The notes under the pieces were generated by a model, which searched no databases, was not told the DNA's origin, and saw nothing but the letters and a program-made list of their open reading frames with translations. A stretch of DNA of 64,000 nt from Otis tarda. Taxonomy: Eukaryota; Chordata; Aves; Otidiformes; Otididae. Positions 1 to 13,093 of this stretch are shown here, piece after piece. Position numbers and translations under genes: made by a program. The stretch's first letter is position 1. Each line of letters starts with the position of its first letter. The stretch spans positions 27,455,001 through 27,519,000 of the forward strand of contig CM048552.1 in NCBI GenBank assembly GCA_026413225.1. The letters are read 5' to 3'.

Positions 1-3000
1 ATGAGTCTCGACAATATGATCTCATTAGTTCAGTTTGTGGAACACACGCTCTCAGATCTCTTGTTTTTCACAGAATTATTTTTCAACTTTGAGAGTATAA
101 ACGAAGTTACATTGCAAAAGTTGAATTGCATTAGTGAGTAAGTGCATCACTTTCCCACAGGCAAGCAAATTTGTTCCTTTTTTCTAGCAAGTGCTTATTT
201 TCCAGGAGGGACTTAACTCCTCAGCACAATGATTTCTGTTCTGTGTCAGCAGCACAGGAGCTAATTCTCCTGGGCTGTGGTTCTACAGTGTCAGTGATGG
301 AGCTACGAACCGATTGAAGCAGTTTTGTTTCATTAGCAAGGGAATTTCTCCCTCGTGGAGTATTTCAATACAAACAACATTTCATTACCAAGTCCCCATG
401 TAGAAGTTCAATCCAAGTGCTAAGGTAGTTGCCACCTTACTGAGACTGATCCTTCTTGGCAATGAATTGATTAACTTCCCTTGAGATTTTATTTCTACAA
501 TTACAGAGTAAAGGTCCTCTAGAAGCTGTTTCATGTGCTGAATGCCCGCATACAGTGCTGCACTTGTACAGTCAGCTCTCAGAGCAAGAGTTGAGCTTTG
601 GCAGAGAGGAAAGCCTCCACTGTGTGCACTATCATTTCAATTCCAGCCGAGCTTCTTCTAAGATACAGCGGTCCATTTTGGCAGTAGTACAGATTCATCC
701 CTACAGGAGGGCATTCAGTGATCCAATTTTGCTCATAGGATGTCAGTGACATTAGAAAATTTCAAAATTAACCTTTTGCATCATGAAAAGGGATAAATGC
801 CAAAACAGTGGGGATAGCAATCAATGCATTCTTTCTCAGAAAAAAAAAAAAAGAAAAAAAAAGTGATTCTGCAATAAAATAAATTAACAATCACTGAAAA
901 AAATAATTTCACAGTGTGGTGATTTGTGGGCTAAGGGTTAAATTCCAAAAGGAGGTAGTGTACTTCCCAGCACTGCAGATCACTGCATAACTCCTGCCAG
1001 TGAAGGAACAAACTCTTCCATGTCTGGCAGTTGCAGCTTGAATTCCCTTGCCTGCTGCCACTGCAGCCAACATGATCACAGCAGCATGCATTTCTCCTAT
1101 GTCCAGAAGGAAATGTGTTTTTTTGCTTGGAAGTGCTGATGCCTGTAAAAGTACATTAGTCATCATGCCTGCTCAGGGAAACTGGTTCTAAGAATTCTTG
1201 ATTCCTGCACCTTTATTGCCCCAGTTAGCAGTCTCTTGTGGATCTACTTCACATTCCTCAGCAGTACCCATGAGAAGATGAGTGAAAGAGAGAAATAAGA
1301 TAGGGCTTTTAGCTTTTCTGAATATTTTCCTACATTTTCAGTCTGATAATTTTAACTGTCCTGTACCTTTTCATTATTTAAAAAGCTGTATGCACTCATT
1401 TGCCTTGAGAGCAAATGAGTTATCATTTTCTTCCTCATAGGGAAACACATGCAAAACAAACAAATATCCTACTTTTTCAGACATTACAGCATAGACTTGG
1501 AATATATTGACACTCTAATGGAAGCTTATGGATTTCAGCTTCAGGGAGATCAGTGTGTGATCTTCTCTTTTTGCATAACTCAGACTGCAAGACTGCTTTA
1601 ATATAAACATTTCAGATACATAGGCTGTACCCATTTTTAGTTTCTGGATTCCATTCTGGGCTCAGATTTCTAAAAGTTAGGCACAGTAAATGCTTAAATT
1701 TTAGATTCCAGTTGGAGCTAGCTTCATGTGTTAAAATGAGGTCTCATTTAGAATACTCAAGGTTAACTTTTAAAATTCTCACCTGTAATTTTCAGACATT
1801 TCCAGGATGTTACAACATTGGCAGAATGATGTCATTCAAGGTGAAGCCTCAGTGATAGCAGTTTTCTCTTTCTATGTAAAAGATACTTAAGGACCTTGTC
1901 ATTTTGTTCTTCAGTATGATGTGAGGTTTGTAGTAGGCACTACCTAATACTTCATTTTATGTTTTAAACATTAAAACACAATTCATAAACATTCAAATAA
2001 CCTTTCCTGAGATGTCAGTAACGCTAACACACAGAACACTCTATTTTGATAGTTTTCCCTCTTTTCATCCACTTGTGCCTTTCTAGGCAGATTGTAGCCA
2101 GTTTTCAACATTCCAGTCATGTGAATCACATCACTAGCTTATAGTAATAGGCAGCACTGTTGAATTTATGCTTATAAATCAACAATTCCAACACTTTTTA
2201 TTTATTAGCTATGCTCCTTGTGCATAGTCAATTAAAGCATCTCTTCTGTTGGTGCTTACTGGAGATTCAATTGTGTTCTCAATGCTTTGATTTTTATCTC
2301 CTTTTCACCTTCCTTTTTGATGTCAGTTTAACACCCCCAGAAACAGCCAACATGCCTTCTAGAATATTGATTCTTTTTCTATTGAATTTCACCCAGACAG
2401 TCGTGTGCCATCTTCCAGAGAAAGCAACCCCTTCTTCACAAAACTCAAGCTAATGTTTCAGTTATCAGAGTGCTCTTTATTGCTTATAGGTCTCCAAGAC
2501 CAAAGTTCCCTGAAGAGGTAATCAGTGCAGTATTTGAATTATGTTGTTTGGCTTGGCTTGATGAGTCCTAGATGAGGATGACAGCAGAAAAGCCTTAAGT
2601 TAGCACTGGAGTGACCTTTGAAAAAAGATTGCGATGATACAATGATTAATTAGTTTTTCTCAGATATCCAATATTCTGTAAAAATTTATCCTGGGACTTC
2701 AGCGTCTCCTACTCGCTTTAAATACAAACACAGGCTTATTTTTTAGAAAAGAGTGAATAAAATACCATTTTACTTTTTTTGTTTGTTTGTTTCATGCAAG
2801 TGGTTAGCAGCAAGACGGTAAAGCTTCAATACACTGTACAGTTTAGATACATAGCAGTTTGCTTCCCTGCCAATGTAAAGCCAAGGCATGCATTTTCTAT
2901 CACAGCAGTTGTGTGCTAATGGAGAGAATGAGCACTGTTCAGTCCCGCAGCTGCATCCTGTAAGGTGTGGACATTCCACCACTGTGTGCCAGCTCTCTAA

Positions 3001-5770
3001 TCGTAGGAAAGAAATATATTTAAAGCTGGGTTGTAAGGCCTGCTCCTAGGCTTGGCCTTTCCTTTATGTCACTCAAGTCAAACAAAACTGGAACAGCAGA
3101 AGAAGAGTTAACTGGATTCAGTTTGCCAGCTACGTGCTAGTAGTAAAACAGTGAGCACTTTCCTCTGAGAAAAGCAACCCCTTTGCCTTACTGTAGTGAC
3201 AAAATTATCAGTAAAAGCACAGGCAATTTCTTCTCCTAGAAGGGCTCTAGCTTAGCCATGCGTTAAAGAGGTGCTTTACCCTGTATAATACAGGCATAGC
3301 ATTGACAGTGCACTGTAGGAGCAGTCACGCTGTTCCTCCCTCTGCACTCATTCATTATGTGTGTAGGTGCTGTGTTACTGAGAGAGGATGTCAGTAGCAT
3401 AAACAGAGTAACCAGAGAATAAGTAGGATCTCGTCCAGTGATGCAGTACTAATAATCAAAGAAAAAGCATTTCCTACTTTGAAGATGATCCCAAGTCCAA
3501 AGGTGTTCTTCATGCAGCAAAACCTCAAAGACATTTGGGCCTCACCGCCATCACTGACGGTGCAGCAACGATTCCTACGCAGCATGAGAATCTACTCCCA
3601 GTAGCGACTGGTAATATCTAATATGGATTTTAGCGCTCTCATGCCAACAGTAAGCCTCGTTGCTGGCATTAGGGGAAATAGTGAAGAAATACAAACATGC
3701 AATATAGGCTCTTACAATTACAAAAATCAATAATGTTTTTGAAAAGTTGTGATGATTAATTTCGTGGCATAAAGAGGAAATATAGATAATTCCTCCTTCA
3801 AAAGCATGCCTGTCATCTTTTTGACCACAACAGCAGTTCAAATTGCTTCCAACGTTTGGATGATGTGCTGGATATTAGTTGTCTGGGGGCGGTCTTTTAA
3901 CTGAAGTGTTGCGGGTCCATCTATCCTATTAATTTTTTGCTGGCTGAGATCTGAGCACCCCCATCTCTCTCAGAAATGATTCTAAATTTATCTTCAGATG
4001 AGGAAAGAGAGATTAGTTCTCAAGTCTGAGATGGAAAGCTATGACTAATCTAATATTCATTGTTATTTTGATAAATGTACGCTTGGTAATTGGTAAAATA
4101 TCTGCTAAACCAGAGTTTATGATCTCAGCAGAGCAAGAGATAAATGGTGCAGCCTTTGCGACATCAGTGCTGTCATGTGGATAGAGTTAAAAAAATAGTA
4201 CTTGCACAGTATGTTGTGTGCATGCTTTGTACCACCTCAGTTAGAAAGACACATAAGTAACTGTGATGGTCAGCAGATGCTTCTAAGGCAACCGGAAAAT
4301 ACTGGCAATTATAATGGTATATATGAATCAATAAGAGAAAATATATTCTCAAAACAGTTTGAAAAATTGTTTTAGACAGTGTTTAAAAGCATTTTGGAGA
4401 GGATTAAGTATGACAAAGTCCATCGGAAACAAATGACTTTTCATTGAGTGTCTCGATAGCAAAGCACCACATACTCTTCAAGATTTATGAAAATCATAAT
4501 TATGAGTAATGTACAGTACTTTGCTGTCAATAAAGTAAGCAAGCAACAATATATCCTAAACCCAACTAAATGGTATTAGAGTTCTGGGAACTAAGAAAAC
4601 CAAGTTGGTTTAGGCTCTGTGTCATCAATGGAGTTTCTCAGCATTGGCAGTGGAAAGGATGCAAGCACTCACTATAGTTATAAAAAGTGTAAAGCTTGAG
4701 TAGGAGGAAAGCTAGCTGATTTTTAAGGAAAAAGAAAACCAAATCCTAAAGGCAAAAAGCATCTGTTTGACTGGATTGTATGCTCCCTGTAATGGATCCT
4801 ATAGACTGCCTTCTGCTCACTCTGTTCAGTGTACATTTACACTGAATGCTGGAGTTGGAGTTTATTCCACTAATTGCTCATCAGTAAGGGGGAAAAAGTT
4901 CATGCATGTTTTCACTTCCACTCTTAGGTACAGCATGCTTAGGAGAACATTTGCTGTCTTTGATCAAGGGAAGGAATTGGCCCATTTCTGTCTAGTTGCG
5001 GTGCCAAGGGAGCTCAGTGTGAACCTAGACCCGAAGCAGCCCTATGAAAGGAGACAGGCAAGGCTCAGAAGAGCCTGCTGTTGGTGGAAGTTGTATGTTG
5101 CTGCAGAGTAAATAGTGTTGCAAATTCAGCTTATAATGGATGTAAGTTGATTCCAGAGGAGGCTATGTTTGGATTTGGTTTCAGTGTATAGCTCACCCGG
5201 TAGGTTCCCATTGCCGGGGGAAAGCAGTGAGCCAAGACTTTGAGGAATACTCCCTGGAGGCAGCCAGTGGGACACAGATGGAGGGGTGCCCCTGGGGGAG
5301 AACATTTAGCCTGTTGTGGTAGTGGGGTTTAGGTCAGCAGCCTTAACATTCTTCCGGACGAGTCCGAACAGCCTGCAGCTTCAGTACCAGCCTGGAACGG
5401 CAAAGGCCAGCCCCAGGCCAAGGTGGGCTCCAGGGCTGGGGCTGAGAAGGACTGAAGCGTTGGGCCTGACACATTGAGCCTGGATGAAGGTCCACCCTCA
5501 TGCAGGCTCTGAAGCCACCCTGCCTTGAAAATAAGCCAGGAAGCATGGGCTGGTGGCCGAAACGTCCTTCCCCAGCCCCTCCATAGGGGTCGGGGAGAGA
5601 GGTGACTCCCTCTGTCAGCACCCCCAAAAGGAAAGCGGCAAAGAAATGCCCTTCCCTCAAAAGCCTCGGCTGGTTTAAGGACCTCACTGACCAGGTGAGC
5701 CAAGCCCACTGTGAAAACCCTCTTTTTTCGCCCCATCCATAACCTCTCCTTTCCTTCTCCTGCTCCCAAG
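1..5770. other. Upstream flank, no gene recognised
   Basis: AT-rich sequence with short, uncoordinated open frames in both strands and no splice-consistent coding exons. The longest frame (4767-5111, +) has no recognisable family character. From about 5200 the GC content rises towards the CpG island. I see no RNA gene or clear mobile element here. In mammals the region upstream of CTTNBP2 is a long gene-poor interval, which fits what is seen, but that is background knowledge and not shown by this sequence. Confidence 0.6.
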
Positions 5771-6169
5771 ACACGGGGGTGGGAAGGGAGGAGAGCGGTC
5801 CCTGCGTGGGGCCCGGGCACCGCAGTGGCGGGGGGCACTCCCTTCAGCCACCATTGCACGCTCGGCAGCCCGCGGCGGGGTCCCGCTCCCCCTCCTCCGC
5901 CTGGCTCTGGGCCGCCTGATGGCGGACAGGGAAGAAGGGGGTGGGTGGGGAAAGCGGAGCGCCCGCCGGCGGGAGTCGCTCGCCTCGGCTCGGCGAAGGG
6001 GGCGGCTCGGCTTCGGCAGCCCCGCCTGCGCGGCGCCGGAGGGGTTAAGCGCCCCCGCTTGCGGTGGGCTCGCTGCCGGCGGGGAGGGGGTTAAGCGCCT
6101 GGCGGCGGCGGCGGCTGCCGCCACTCGGCTCCGCGCCGCTCTCCGCGCCGGAGCCGTTACAGCGGGAAG

Positions 6170-6238
6170 ATGGCGACGGAGGGCGCGAGCGGCGAGCCGG
6201 GCTCTGGCGGACGGGAGGACTCGGCGGCCACGGCAGCG
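6170..6238 (+). CDS. CTTNBP2: CTTNBP2 coding exon 1 (residues 1-23)
   Basis: Encodes the first 23 residues, beginning MATEGASGEPG. The mammalian protein starts with a near-identical MATDGAS. The ATG has a strong context (A at -3, G at +4). The exon ends in phase 0 at GCG, followed by the donor GTAACC, which is weak at +5/+6. Joining to exon 2 puts TREFDVD directly after the Ala-rich end, as in the family. The 5' UTR extends upstream inside the CpG island, with an unknown start. The N-terminus is a few residues shorter than the human one. The start is well supported; the donor is the best available but not optimal. Confidence 0.9.
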
Positions 6239-6367
6239 GTAACCGGCTTGGCGGGAGCGGGGCGAGGGGTTCGACCCAGCCGAGGCAAGAAGGGATCCCT
6301 GTGGGGACGGGACGAAGCAGCGCTCGGAGACCTGCCTCCCCGGCTCCGTCCCTCCGCCCTCCTTCTC

Positions 6368-6443
6368 CCCCGGGGCGGGACGGGACGGGACGGGGCTCGG
6401 CTGCGGCGGGTCTGCTGCAGCCGAGCCCCGTCCCGCCCCGGGG
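6368..6443 (+). other. GC-rich hairpin with G-quadruplex motif
   Basis: The arm at 6368-6404 and the arm at 6417-6443 are reverse complements over 27 bases, except for a 10-base insertion (two extra GGGAC units) in the left arm. The arms are separated by 12 bases. The left arm also holds four runs of at least three G with 2-base loops, a canonical G-quadruplex pattern. It lies 130 bases downstream of the first donor, in intron 1 and in the CpG island. The structure is directly visible; any role in transcription or splicing is inference. Confidence 0.75.
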
Positions 6444-9400
6444 AAGAAGAGAGAGCGATGCGGGGTTTCCCTCCCCGCCAGCCTCCCTCTTCCCTTCCAA
6501 GGGAGCGGCGGGTTCTCTCCCCCATTGTTCCTTCTCGCTGCCCCGGCGCGGGGTCGGCGTGAGGCGCCCGTGAGGGGGGCACGGAGAGGGGGTGGGAGTC
6601 TGCTCCTCGGTCTCGCCTCTCTCACACCCACCCACCCACCCACCCACCTCCCCTCTTCCCGCCGCTTGCCACGGCGAGGGCGGCTGCGCCCCGGTCTCTC
6701 CGGGCGGGCTGAGGTGGTGACAGCGGCCACGGCGGTGGGAGCTGTCAGACCGAGGCGGAGGAGGGGGGGGGAAATGTTGGTCTTTAACCCTTTGCCAGGC
6801 CCGCAAAGAGCTTGATTTTTCTCCTTTCCTCCCGTGCGGCGTTTTCGGCGCCGGGGCAGCGTCCCTTCCCCTCCCGCCCCCGCCCCGAGCGCCGGTGTGT
6901 GGAGCCGTCTCCGCTCCCCGGGCCTCTCGGCGGCGGGGCTGCGCCCCACGGGCGGGATTTGTCTACCCACTTCAAATATCCCCCAAGACCGAGGAGAACA
7001 CCCCGCACCCCCCCCCCCCCCCGCGGCGTGTCCTCTCTGAGGGTGGGCCGGCGGAGGGACGCGGTGTGGTGCCAACCGGTTCAGACGGTGTCGGCTGGAG
7101 GCTCCCCTCCCGCTCAGCCGCCCGACCCCCTGGCAGAAGGGCGGGGGTTCACCCCCCACCTCAGGCGACCCCCGGCCCCTCATCCGTGTGGCAGCAGGGC
7201 TCTCGCAGCTCGGCAGCATTCTAGACCTGGCGTGGTCAAACCTGCCCGCGCACCCTCCCGGGGTTGATCAACCCCTGTTGACAGACAGGCTTGGTTGACA
7301 GACGTGAGAGCCGGGTGGCTGGGTCCAAAATCAGGCTGTAAGCGCTCGGCCTCGTAGCGGGATGCAAAGTTTAGGGCGATAAAACCGCTGTCAAAACCTT
7401 CGTTTCTGAAGGTGATGACCCTCGAAGGGATGGGATACCAGTTTCTGTGAAACTGAGGGTATTGCTGGCATTTTTTTTTATTACTATTTTATTTTCTTTC
7501 AAACAGGCACTAATTCTTATCTGAAGAATTAGTTCTGTTCCGACTGTGCACTTAAATCTTCCTTGCGTGTTTTAACTTCTGCAGTGTTGTGGAAATTGAG
7601 TTTTACTTAAAAAATGTAATCCTTACACAGTGAATATTTATAACATCACTATCTTTTCAAACAATGACATAACCATGACATAAATGACTATTGAGGTAAG
7701 AATTCATAAAAGCAGAACATGAAATAATTTAAAGCCCAAGTTTTGAGTAATAATATTTGTATGAAATTCTTTAGTATACTTATATTATTACCACCTTGAG
7801 TTTCAGTTTTAAGAACTCAGACAAGTAGTTCATAATTGAGTAGCACTCCAGTATTGTCCTGGTAGGCAGTGCAGTTGTAAGGCACTCATGCAATTTGGTG
7901 TTCTCATTATGGAAGGTAGGAGCAATAGCTCTATGCTGCATGCTGCTTTTAAAATATTTTTTTTTAAAGCTGAAGAGATGCTAGGAAGTAACCTGTGTGT
8001 TGCTCCCTAACAAAAGTAATATCTATACTTAAGCAATAACAAAATATTTTTAAGATTTTTACTTTTAATTTGCCTTCAGTCAGTAAGTATTTAATATTCC
8101 TTTTCATCTTTTCTTCCTTGACAATATGAATGTTGTATTGTTGTTTTCATTTTCTCTCTTGTACAAGAAAGTAAAAAGCACACCTCTGTGCAATGAAAAG
8201 ATTTAAAAAAATATTTATACAATACTTCAGTATTCCTTATGAAAGCTTAGTATGAATAGCTTATTTTCTGTCTTTAAACTCAAGGTACAGAATTACGAAT
8301 TGGATCATCTGCTTACTTTTAGGATCTTGTAAGTCACACTAAACTTCAACTTATGATGAAATATTGATTTCAGTACTGTTTTAGATTTTCTATCTTTTTT
8401 TTTTCAGAGTTCTGATTGCACAAATGGTGCAGTAGAGAACTGTAAGAACAGTATTTTTAACAGTAATATGTTAATGTATAAATTTTATGGTGTGAGCAGA
8501 AGATGTATAACAGGATGGTACAGTAGGATTTCCTGATAATAAATGCTGTTATTGCATCTTGGTACGCTGTCAGTAACATCACTGGAAAATAAGATTTCTT
8601 TTGCTGCTTTTAGAAGCACAGTAGAAAAGGATTAAAAGTGCCTCCATCCTTCCTTTTTTTTTTTTTTTTTTTTTTTTTTACATTCACCAGGGAATTTGAC
8701 TGAAAAAGCCTAGACTGTTCTATAGAATGTTACATTTAGGAGCAAAACTGACAATCTTGTCACTCTGAGTTTCCTTGAAAGGAGCACAGCGTCTGGTAAG
8801 CCCATCACTTCTTTCCCACAAAATACTGGTATTTTTATTGTGGTTAGGGTAACAAGGAAATACGGCAAGGGAGTGGTTCTGGTCCTTTTTCATACCTGCA
8901 CAGCTTGATTGCACTGAAGCCAGTGAAATTGTGTTGGTGCAATTTGGACTAGAATTCAGAGAAAACACATATGTGTGTATTTTCAAACATCTTTGAATGA
9001 CTTCCATCTGCATAATGTCTACCAATAATGATTATATAATAGCAAGAAATAATCCAATTTGTCAGTCTTTTTGTTGAAACATTGAATATCAGCCTACTGC
9101 ACATAGAGGGCTGGCTTCTCACACATTATAGCTCCAGAGTAGCTTTAACAAAGCCTATGAAAAGCCTGCTATATCATGAAGTTTGTTAAAATTATTCAGT
9201 AAAATTTCTGGGTTTGATTTTGCTTGACCAGTGATCAAAAGCATAAACCTTATTTTTTTTTTTCTGAAAGATAGTACCTCCCACTGTCTGTAAAGCTGTA
9301 CATATAGAGCATATTAGTAGAGTGGAATCTTGACTCCTCTGAAGTGAGTAGGGATTTTACAGCTGTCTTCATCAATCAAAATGTTGTTGCGAATGATGTG

Positions 9401-12400
9401 TATATACCTGAAAGGATCAGTCTGGGTTGCTGTGGGTCAAGTAACAGTAGAAAAAAGTTGCACTATAGAAAAAAAAACCATTAAAAAATTGATAAAATGG
9501 AGAGAAATTCCATGACACTTTGTGGTGACATTGTGTAGGATCTGATGCTTAGCTTGGTATATTCATTATCTATGGATCTACAAGAATGCTTGTGGCAGAA
9601 CTGTCATTCTGGTCAATATAGTGAAATGCTAAATAATGGCTTGATCAGATCAATTATACAGGCTGATTTGGGTCAGTTGGAAAGATTCTTACGTGAAAAA
9701 TATTGTTCTTGCAGAAAATGAGACCATAACCCTTGAAAAGCAAATTCTATATCTCTTATTAGGGACTGCATCCTGGAAAATGGTCACTTGCCAAAGGACA
9801 TGGTTTAACTACCGCTATCGTCATCTGAATACAAGTTCTCAGTGTAGCATTATTGCTCAGAGACGTTACTTTCATCTAGTCAGATGGATGATGCTGTTGT
9901 GGTGTTCCAACATGTGGGTGAGATGCAGGGACAGCAGAATTCTGTCTAGTTTAGTCCTGCTACTCCTCTGCAATGAGAGATTGGTCTTGATCCATCTTGC
10001 AGTGATCCACTTCAAACCTCCTTTCTACCTCTCCTCCCCCTACTCCAAACTACAGCTTTGCTGTTTTGTGCCTTCTACTCCACAACTTGCAGCACAGCCT
10101 CTCTTCCCTTGTTGTGAAGGTCCTGGGCAATGAGAAAAGAAAGCCACTGAATGTAGTCCACTTTATAAATGTTCCTTTCTCTTCCAAATGTGGACTTGTC
10201 ACACTGTCCATCTTTAAAGGTGAAGTGCAGAGGAGCAATGCTGTGAGCCGGATGCATGAAAGTGGCATGGAGATGCAAACCTGTAGGATGCTGTACGTCC
10301 TGTTGTTTTCTCAAACAGCTTTGACTTCATTTGTTTAAGTGTTGCTTTGGCCTCAGAAGTGATACAGCAAGATACGAATAGAGATGGAAACTGGGACAGG
10401 AAGGAAGGAGCTCAGGAAGACAACAGTTTGAGGTCTGCCTCCGCACCCATTCTTACCAAGAAAGGGAAGAGTTGATTTACAATACCTGTGTAATTCTTGA
10501 ATATGTAAATGGGAAGGTGTCAAGTAGACTTAGGGATGAGGTACTGCCTCTATGCTAAGTTAAGTAAAGCTTTCTTGAGCATTGATTTTTGTTCTATTGT
10601 AGCACAGGGTAAGGTGTAAAATTCTGGAAGACTTAAAGATTCCTTCTGCAGAACTTCTAAAGATAGCTTCAACAATGTGTACCTGTGTTGGGATCTAACC
10701 ATATATCATTTGCCTCAGAAGTGACTTATCTGAAAGCAAGTTTCTGAATAGAAATTACCTGTTAAATTTCAGTAAGAGTTTAAACATGGTTATTGAAGGG
10801 TTGTGGGCCTAGATCCATAAAAAAGACTTAGTTACTTAACTTGCACTGAAATAAAAAATGACTAAGTACTTTTGTGGCTGTTAATAGACTGCAAATATGT
10901 TTTAACAGCTATGACAATATCTGGGTATGTGTAAAGGTCATTGTCTTACTGATTTTGGAGGGGTTGGGGGCTGGTTTTTTTTTTTTTTTTCCCAAAATAA
11001 ATTTTCCAGTTTTGAGGTATATTTGTGGTTAATCTTTAAGTTGTTAAAAGTTTTGCAGTTAGCTCAAGCCAAAAAAACCCCACAGCAACTAAACAAAACC
11101 TCCCCCGTGCCTTTTAAAGAAAACCTTTGAAAAACCCAGAAATCGAGGGAACTGTGCTTGGGGAGGAGGAGGGCAGAGTAACCAGGTAACTTCATGTGGT
11201 GAACAACCCAATAAAAGTCATTAAGCTAATGAATGGACATAAATAAATGCATGTACCGTCCCGTCATGATCCCTCCGATACCATTGCATGAAATTTTATA
11301 CAAGTCCTGGATGTTAACCTCAGATGATATTCTCTTCAGCAAGAAACTTGGTCTTAGTTGAGGAGCAAGTTTCACTGCATTGCTTTTCCTTGAAAGATAT
11401 TTCTCTGCCTTCCTGTTTGTTTCTGTTGCCAAGAACATTCCTGTAGGTCACATCTTACTTCTTAAGTTCATCTTGGATGGGGTGGGAAATTGACATGTAT
11501 TTTTGTGTCAGATAATTTCTGGAGAAGCATGAGGTCACAGGTTCTTACCCTAGTTTTAGACTAAAGAAAGCCTTCCACAACCAAAGCAATAAATTGTGGT
11601 TTTCTCTGAAGTATTCATGAATACTGTATGGCTAGTGTGACCACCTCTTTTAATACTCTCTCTGTTTGCAGAATTTTCTTTATTAGAAAAGGGTTAGGGT
11701 TCATTTAACCACATACCCATGTTTATGTTGAGCTGGGTCTTGAAACTTCCTTTTATAGTTGGTGGAGTGAAGTAAGTGGTTAGAAGGAATAACTTGGTTT
11801 AGAAACAGGTTTGAGAGCTTCTCTGTTTTTGAGTGAAGTGGCTTAGGCAGCTGACTCTTGGAGGTATGGATGGGGTTCAAGACACTTAAATTTAGGTGTC
11901 TACATGTATGCAGAGTGTTTAATATCCTATTACAGTCAGTGGAAATCTGACCAATACAGTCAGTGGAGCCATGAGCAAATAATTCTAGTGGCTGATTTGC
12001 TGAGTAGCTTTCTTGGCTGTTTTGACTAGGCTGATCATTGAAAATAAAGGGACGTTAGGTACCTAGCTTACATAGCTCACACCTACCTTTAAGTGTTGTA
12101 GTCCTGTCTTGAGGGTTTCCTTTGGTGGTTCATATGGGATACTCTGGGGTATCCCAGCTGCCCTTCTGCTACCGGTCCAGATGGCATGGATGATTCTCTT
12201 AAGTCTTGCATCATATCTTCCTGTCCCCAAAAGATATCTCTTGTCCTCCAGACATTTCAAACCGCACTAGATACTTCTATGTAGGTAACTAAATAGAATT
12301 AGTCAAAACAGATCTTTATACTTGGTCAGATGAGTTGTACGTGGAGGACACACTTAATGTTGTAAAATGAATCAGGGTTGTGTTTCCCTGGTGTAGTTGT

Positions 12401-13062
12401 TTCATGGGTCTGACAGATGTGAGGCCATTATGACATTAAAAGTTTACTTTGTATAGCCTAATAAGTAATGGCTAACCTTTTTACTTTAGAACTTCATCTT
12501 GGAAGTCTGCTTTGTGAATCCTCAAGAGGATTCTTGTGTGTTTTTAATGGAACTCAATATAAAATATGTAACAAATGTAGATATGTACCTTTCCCTTCAT
12601 CTTTGACAGGACTCTTTTTTTTCTTCTTCTTTTTTTTTTTTTTTTTTTTTTTGACAGCTTTTCTCTGTATGTTTTCCTGTACACCATTTTTCTACTTCTC
12701 CCTTCCTGTCTTTCCACTTCTGCCTTCAATTACACTCCACAGGTTTCTTTCCCAAGCCCTGGGTTATTACCCAGCTCCATCTTTAAAAAGGCTGTGTAGC
12801 TGCTTTCTGAACAGGAAGGAGCTTGTTTTCCATGGTCCAATGTTTTCCATTGTTTTTTGCCTGTGTTCTTCTTAGGAAGAGTACAAAGCAGTGGCTTTTA
12901 TACTTTACCTATTCAGACTTCAGCTGAAGGCAGCAGAGTTTGTAACAGCTGCTCTGGTAGCATAATGAACGGCTTTCTTAGCTCCTGAAGTGGCCGGTAC
13001 TATCAACTGGGCTAGGTCAGCAAAACCAAACTATTGGTACTGCCAGTCCCTCACAAGATTTC

Positions 13063-13093
<31 letters not shown>

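Larger units (their letters stand above)
5770..7300 (+). promoter_or_regulatory. CTTNBP2: CpG island promoter of CTTNBP2
   Basis: This is the only long stretch in the window dense in CG dinucleotides and GC boxes. It encloses the first coding exon at 6170-6238. No TATA box lies at a convincing distance upstream of the start codon, so a dispersed TATA-less start is likely; the exact transcription start cannot be placed by eye. Short repeats inside it include an ACCC run at about 6625-6647 and a 15-C run at 7008-7022. Open frames of up to 511 codons in several frames here reflect scarcity of AT-rich stop codons, not genes. Confidence 0.85.

Noticed and set aside
4767..5111. 114-codon + strand frame upstream of the CpG island
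   Set aside because: No family resemblance, no splice-consistent neighbours, no promoter features; length is within chance for this region.
5684..7219. 511-codon antisense open frame and several overlapping frames of 100-250 codons in the CpG island
   Set aside because: Composition is Arg/Pro/Gly/Ala throughout, with open frames in nearly every register. This is what GC-rich sequence with few stop codons produces. There is no domain, and it overlaps CTTNBP2 exon 1.
8654..8679. Poly-T and poly-A runs as LINE/SINE tails
   Set aside because: No repeat body lies next to this or the other long T runs (12630, 13063, 18327, 22788). They look like simple homopolymer growth.
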